A stretch of 64,000 nucleotides of DNA from JBAXQQ01 sp037131695. Lineage in GTDB: Bacteria; Armatimonadota; Hebobacteria; CAIYQO01. The notes under the pieces were generated by a model that made no database searches, was not told where the DNA came from, and worked only from the letters and a program-made list of their open reading frames with translations. Position 1 is the first letter of the stretch, and each line of letters begins with the position of its first letter. Location: positions 62,001 through 126,000 of the forward strand of contig CAZWZF010000008.1 in NCBI GenBank assembly GCA_964638715.1. The letters are read 5' to 3'. Made by a program: the position numbers and the translations under genes. Shown here piece by piece: positions 61,518 to 64,000 of this stretch.

Positions 61518-62936
61518 TCAAAAGATATCTGTCTTCGTAGGCAGCGGTTCGGACTCAAGGATGAAGGACAGGAGGCGATCGCGCATCTCACGGACCACGT
61601 CTTGCCTGCCAGTGTCGGCCCATAGGTTGCGGAGTTCGCACGGATCGTTCCTGCGGTCATGCAACTCGCCGAACTCCTTGCCCTCGTAATGGACGAACTT
61701 CCAGTCGTCGGTAACAAGGCAACGCACGGCGGGCTCCCATAGGACACCGTCTTTTTGGTGGATATGCGAACCACGCCATTCTGTCAGCACCGCATCGCGT
61801 GCCGGCACCGGACGAAGCGTACCCTCGCGACTGAACAGTGGCCGTCCCTGTTGCCGATGTGGCCCTTGAATCCCAGCGAGTTCGGCAACCGTAGGCGCAA
61901 TATCTACTGATGATGCGAACCCTGTATCGATTGCGGCTGGCACCGCCATCACCTCTGGAAAGCGCCAGATCATCGGCACGCGGATCGACGGATCGAAGAA
62001 CATCGGCCCCTTGAGGAGCATGCCGTGGTCACCGAGCAACTCGCCATGATCGGAGGTGAAGATGATCACAGTCGACTCCGCCAGCCCCTGGGATTCCAAA
62101 GCCTTCAGGATGCGGCCGACGGCGTCGTCGAGATGCGCCATCATGGCGTGGAACGCGGCAATAGTGCCACCCACGCGTGCCGGGTCGCGGCAGATGTCAG
62201 CGTAGTCCTTTCGTCGCTCTTTTGCATACGGCGTCATCAACTCCTCGCAGTCCCCGCTGATTGGCGCCGGCATGTCCTCGGCCCTGAACCGCGAGGCATA
62301 CGGTTCAACAGGATCGAATGGATGATGCGGGTCAAAGAAACCGACCGAGAGGAAGAACGGCTTGCCGTCCTCACGCCGCGCCTTGAAGTAGTCGCCGACG
62401 TGGTTTGTGATCCAAGTGTTCGGATGAAACTCCAGTGGGATGTCGCGCACATAGCGCTCGTAGTGGCCGCCAGCCTTAAACTGGGCCAAGTAGGATTCAT
62501 ACAGGCCATGCTTCTCAATCCACTGAAAATACTCGTCCTTGCAGTAGGGGTCGCCCTCGCATTCGAGTAGCAGGTCGAAACCATACTTCGGGTGCGGCGT
62601 GTTGCGCATCCAGATGTTGTCGAGGTGGATCTTCCCGATCAAGCCTGTGTGGTAACCGGCACCCTTCAGCCGAGTCTGGATCATGTCCGAATTCGGATCC
62701 AACGGCACGCCATTCTGCCAGCAGCCATGGTGACTGGGATACTGGCCGGTGAACCAGGAAGCCCGTGCTGGCATGCACACCGGATTAGCGGTGAAACAAC
62801 GGTCAAAGCGAACCCCGTCGGCAGCCAGCCGGTCGAGGTTCGGGGTCTGCGCTACCTCACAGCCATAGCAACCGAGACTGTCGAGACGCTGCTGGTCGGT
62901 ATTGATAAAAAGGATGTTGAGAGGTGTGTCAGTCAT
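61518..62936 (-). CDS. Sulfatase with C-x-P-A-R motif
   Basis: The protein has 472 aa with C54-M-P-A-R58, FINTDQQRLDSLGCYG and TSDHGELLGDHG. ELHDRRNDPCELRNLW is near the C-terminus. The layout (LLKGPMFFDPSIRVPMIWRFP) is close to bacterial arylsulfatases that act on monosaccharide or oligosaccharide sulfates. GGAG lies 8 bases before the ATG. There is no signal peptide. The gene is clearly more GC-rich than both flanks, which carry oxidoreductase fragments, so it may have been acquired as a block. Confidence 0.92.
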   Translation of the reverse strand: MTDTPLNILFINTDQQRLDSLGCYGCEVAQTPNLDRLAADGVRFDRCFTANPVCMPARASWFTGQYPSHHGCWQNGVPLDPNSDMIQTRLKGAGYHTGLIGKIHLDNIWMRNTPHPKYGFDLLLECEGDPYCKDEYFQWIEKHGLYESYLAQFKAGGHYERYVRDIPLEFHPNTWITNHVGDYFKARREDGKPFFLSVGFFDPHHPFDPVEPYASRFRAEDMPAPISGDCEELMTPYAKERRKDYADICRDPARVGGTIAAFHAMMAHLDDAVGRILKALESQGLAESTVIIFTSDHGELLGDHGMLLKGPMFFDPSIRVPMIWRFPEVMAVPAAIDTGFASSVDIAPTVAELAGIQGPHRQQGRPLFSREGTLRPVPARDAVLTEWRGSHIHQKDGVLWEPAVRCLVTDDWKFVHYEGKEFGELHDRRNDPCELRNLWADTGRQDVVREMRDRLLSFILESEPLPTKTDIF

Positions 62937-63201
62937 GTTCTGTACTCCTATGCGTAACAGGGAAACCTTTGGGCAACCCCATGCCAGGATGCGGCGGCGA
63001 TAAGTGATAAACGGATTGCCTCACCTTGGGGAAATTAACCCCGACGTGCCATAGTTGCCCCTGATTTTCCACCATTAGCAACTCCAGTCCGGTGCGCCGT
63101 GCTGACAACGCAGTGGCACAGCCTGCAGGCCCGCCACCGCAGACGTCGACATCATATTCACCTATAACCTGACTATTTTTATCTAACAGTTTGTATTTCA
63201 T
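62929..63201 (-). pseudogene. In-frame chimera: FAD oxidoreductase start joined to sulfatase end
   Basis: The 90-codon frame starts MKYKLLDKNSQVIGEYD and keeps a full FAD-binding motif (CGGGPAGCATALSARRTG) up to the ribose-binding Glu in LLMVENQG. It then changes to VNFPKVRQSVYHLSPPH and PGMGLPKGF, which resemble the C-terminus of the 23145 sulfatase (NSPDTVHYLPPSHADMGF). The frame overlaps the next sulfatase start by 8 bases. It cannot be a complete oxidoreductase or sulfatase. A deletion joining two neighbouring genes is the simplest explanation. Confidence 0.8.
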
Positions 63202-63264
63202 TTTATTTATGTGACAGTGTGATGCAAAAAATTACGTATCGAAAAAATTCGAAACGATCGCATC

Positions 63265-63341
63265 TTACCATTCTACCTTTTTACCAAAGTTTTTCTTAGC
63301 TACTTTATTAAACTCAGTGCCTGCGGCATTAATAACCTCTT
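63265..63341 (-). pseudogene. Short open stretch after the FAD oxidoreductase, possible gene end
   Basis: In the frame one base off the oxidoreductase, codons read LKEVINAAGTEF, then NKVAKKNFGKKVEW, and stop at 63265. The composition looks protein-like but no family is recognised and there is no own start. In the paralogous site near 61260 the equivalent position is the ribosome-binding site and start of a sulfatase. It may be the end of a lost gene; the rest of 63202-63264 holds nothing I can support. Confidence 0.2.
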
Positions 63342-63470
63342 TTAAATATTTGGCGGTGTTACCCATTCTTTATTTTTGCGGATTATAATGTTTTGTGGCG
63401 GTGCAAGCAAACGTGGTTTAATGTCTGCAAAATCAAGGGTGTTTGGCTGAGTATCGCCTTGTGCGCACAT
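63334..63470. repeat. 137-bp direct repeat, copy 2
   Basis: This is the partner of 61264-61400, containing the end of the oxidoreductase gene at 63342. Confidence 0.8.
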
Positions 63471-64000
63471 CGAGCCTGCCACACCTGCCGACTGTCCAAT
63501 TTGCGCCAGGATACATTGCACCCGGTATGATGCCATCGCCAGATGAGTACCACTCATATGCTTACCGACCACCATTATGCCGTCATAATCACGTGGAATA
63601 AGTGAACGATATGGTATGCCATAAGGCTGCGGTTCCGGGAAATCTGACATTCCTTTTACCTTTTCGCTCCAAATATCCACACTGCGCTGAGTAACATGCA
63701 CGCTGTCATCCGGCACAATACCATTAAAGATATCTTCACTGGTAATTACCTTTTCTCCCATTATACGCCATTGTTCCCGCACCCCAAGTTTTGGAGCAAG
63801 ATGAACCGCGTAACCATTTTTTCTCAATAAGATAATATCTTCACTCATCATATTCAGAGCTTCCCGTTGCGCGGTTGCCAATATTCCCGGTTCGCGGGTA
63901 TCAGCACATCGCACTTTGCATCCCCAATGCAGATAAGCACCAATATTTCGTTCTTTCAATCCTTCTATATCGCCTTTAGGCCAACCCTCACCGGATTCCA
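63342..64000 (-). CDS. FAD-dependent oxidoreductase, C-terminal part (cut by right edge)
   Basis: The frame is open from the window edge through the stop at 63342, about 218 codons; the start lies outside. Sequence features such as GWPKGDIEGL, YGIPYRSLIPRDYDGIMVVG and GTHLAMASYRVQCI fit the C-terminal half of FAD_oxidored (PF12831-type) proteins common in glycan clusters of PVC and related bacteria. The substrate is unknown; oxidation of a sugar or sugar alcohol is possible. The end (CAQGDTQPNTLDFAD) recurs in the mini-gene at 61272-61499. The first gene of the local unit may lie beyond the edge. Confidence 0.75.
   Translation of the reverse strand, partial: ESGEGWPKGDIEGLKERNIGAYLHWGCKVRCADTREPGILATAQREALNMMSEDIILLRKNGYAVHLAPKLGVREQWRIMGEKVITSEDIFNGIVPDDSVHVTQRSVDIWSEKVKGMSDFPEPQPYGIPYRSLIPRDYDGIMVVGKHMSGTHLAMASYRVQCILAQIGQSAGVAGSMCAQGDTQPNTLDFADIKPRLLAPPQNIIIRKNKEWVTPPNI

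Noticed and set aside
1..64000. CRISPR arrays, rRNA and tRNA genes, IS transposases, phage genes
   Set aside because: I found no regularly spaced repeats, no RNA gene signatures and no transposase, integrase or phage-like protein. The repeats present are pairwise gene-end duplications.

Overview
The window is a polysaccharide-degradation island. Every gene I can support lies on the minus strand, so transcription runs from high to low coordinates across all 64 kb. I recognise eleven intact sulfatases, two heparinase II/III-type lyases plus the start of a third, a chondroitin-ABC-like (PL8) lyase, an alpha-L-fucosidase (GH29), a GH42 beta-galactosidase, several TIM-barrel or toroid glycosidase-like proteins, four esterase or deacetylase proteins, three proteins of the uroporphyrinogen-decarboxylase (URO-D) fold and a short sugar-catabolism block (epimerase, isomerase, dehydrogenase). 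The H-X9-DG pseudopilin, DUF1961, DUF5703, DUF4838, GxDLY-SGNH and URO-D-like families suggest a member of the PVC group (Lentisphaerota or Kiritimatiellota) or a phylum with a similar repertoire such as Armatimonadota or Planctomycetota. I cannot decide among these from sequence alone.

Layout, read in the direction of transcription. (1) 64000-59733: FAD-dependent oxidoreductase (cut by the edge), an oxidoreductase/sulfatase chimera, a sulfatase, an internally deleted mini-oxidoreductase and a sulfatase. (2) 59719-44169: URO-D-like protein, PL8 lyase, a 1869-aa secreted protein, a Tat-exported sulfatase, a sulfamidase-like sulfatase, GH29, a sulfatase and a beta-helix remnant. (3) 43844-40799: a secreted LamG protein and a 42-codon ORF. 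(4) 40651-29731: a sulfatase/glycosidase chimera, heparinase, a 180-aa orphan, a beta-helix protein, a small broken gene, a DUF4838-FGE-like fusion, a deacetylase and a small gene. (5) 29591-24756: two sulfatases and a heparinase. (6) 24542-18312: three sulfatases, a clan-D-like glycosidase and the first codons of a URO-D gene. (7) 18191-16665: a pseudopilin with its own promoter and operator. (8) 16546-7832: URO-D-like, GH20-like, DUF5703, 2-epimerase, isomerase, dehydrogenase and a rhamnosidase-N/esterase fusion. (9) 7746-362: URO-D, GH42, DUF1961, GxDLY-SGNH, sulfatase and SGNH esterase. (10) 68-1: the start of another heparinase-like gene.

Together the genes suggest uptake and largely intracellular breakdown of sulfated, partly fucosylated and acetylated uronic-acid glycans. 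Ten of the eleven sulfatases, the lyases, GH29 and GH42 show no signal peptide. No transporter, regulator or sulfatase-maturating enzyme is present in the window.

The most unusual property is mosaic decay. Several short ORFs keep the ribosome-binding site and first codons of one gene and the last codons of the same or another gene, joined in frame (61272-61499, 62929-63201, 40415-40651). A 33-bp copy of a URO-D gene start flanks the pseudopilin cassette. Base composition changes in blocks at these junctions.
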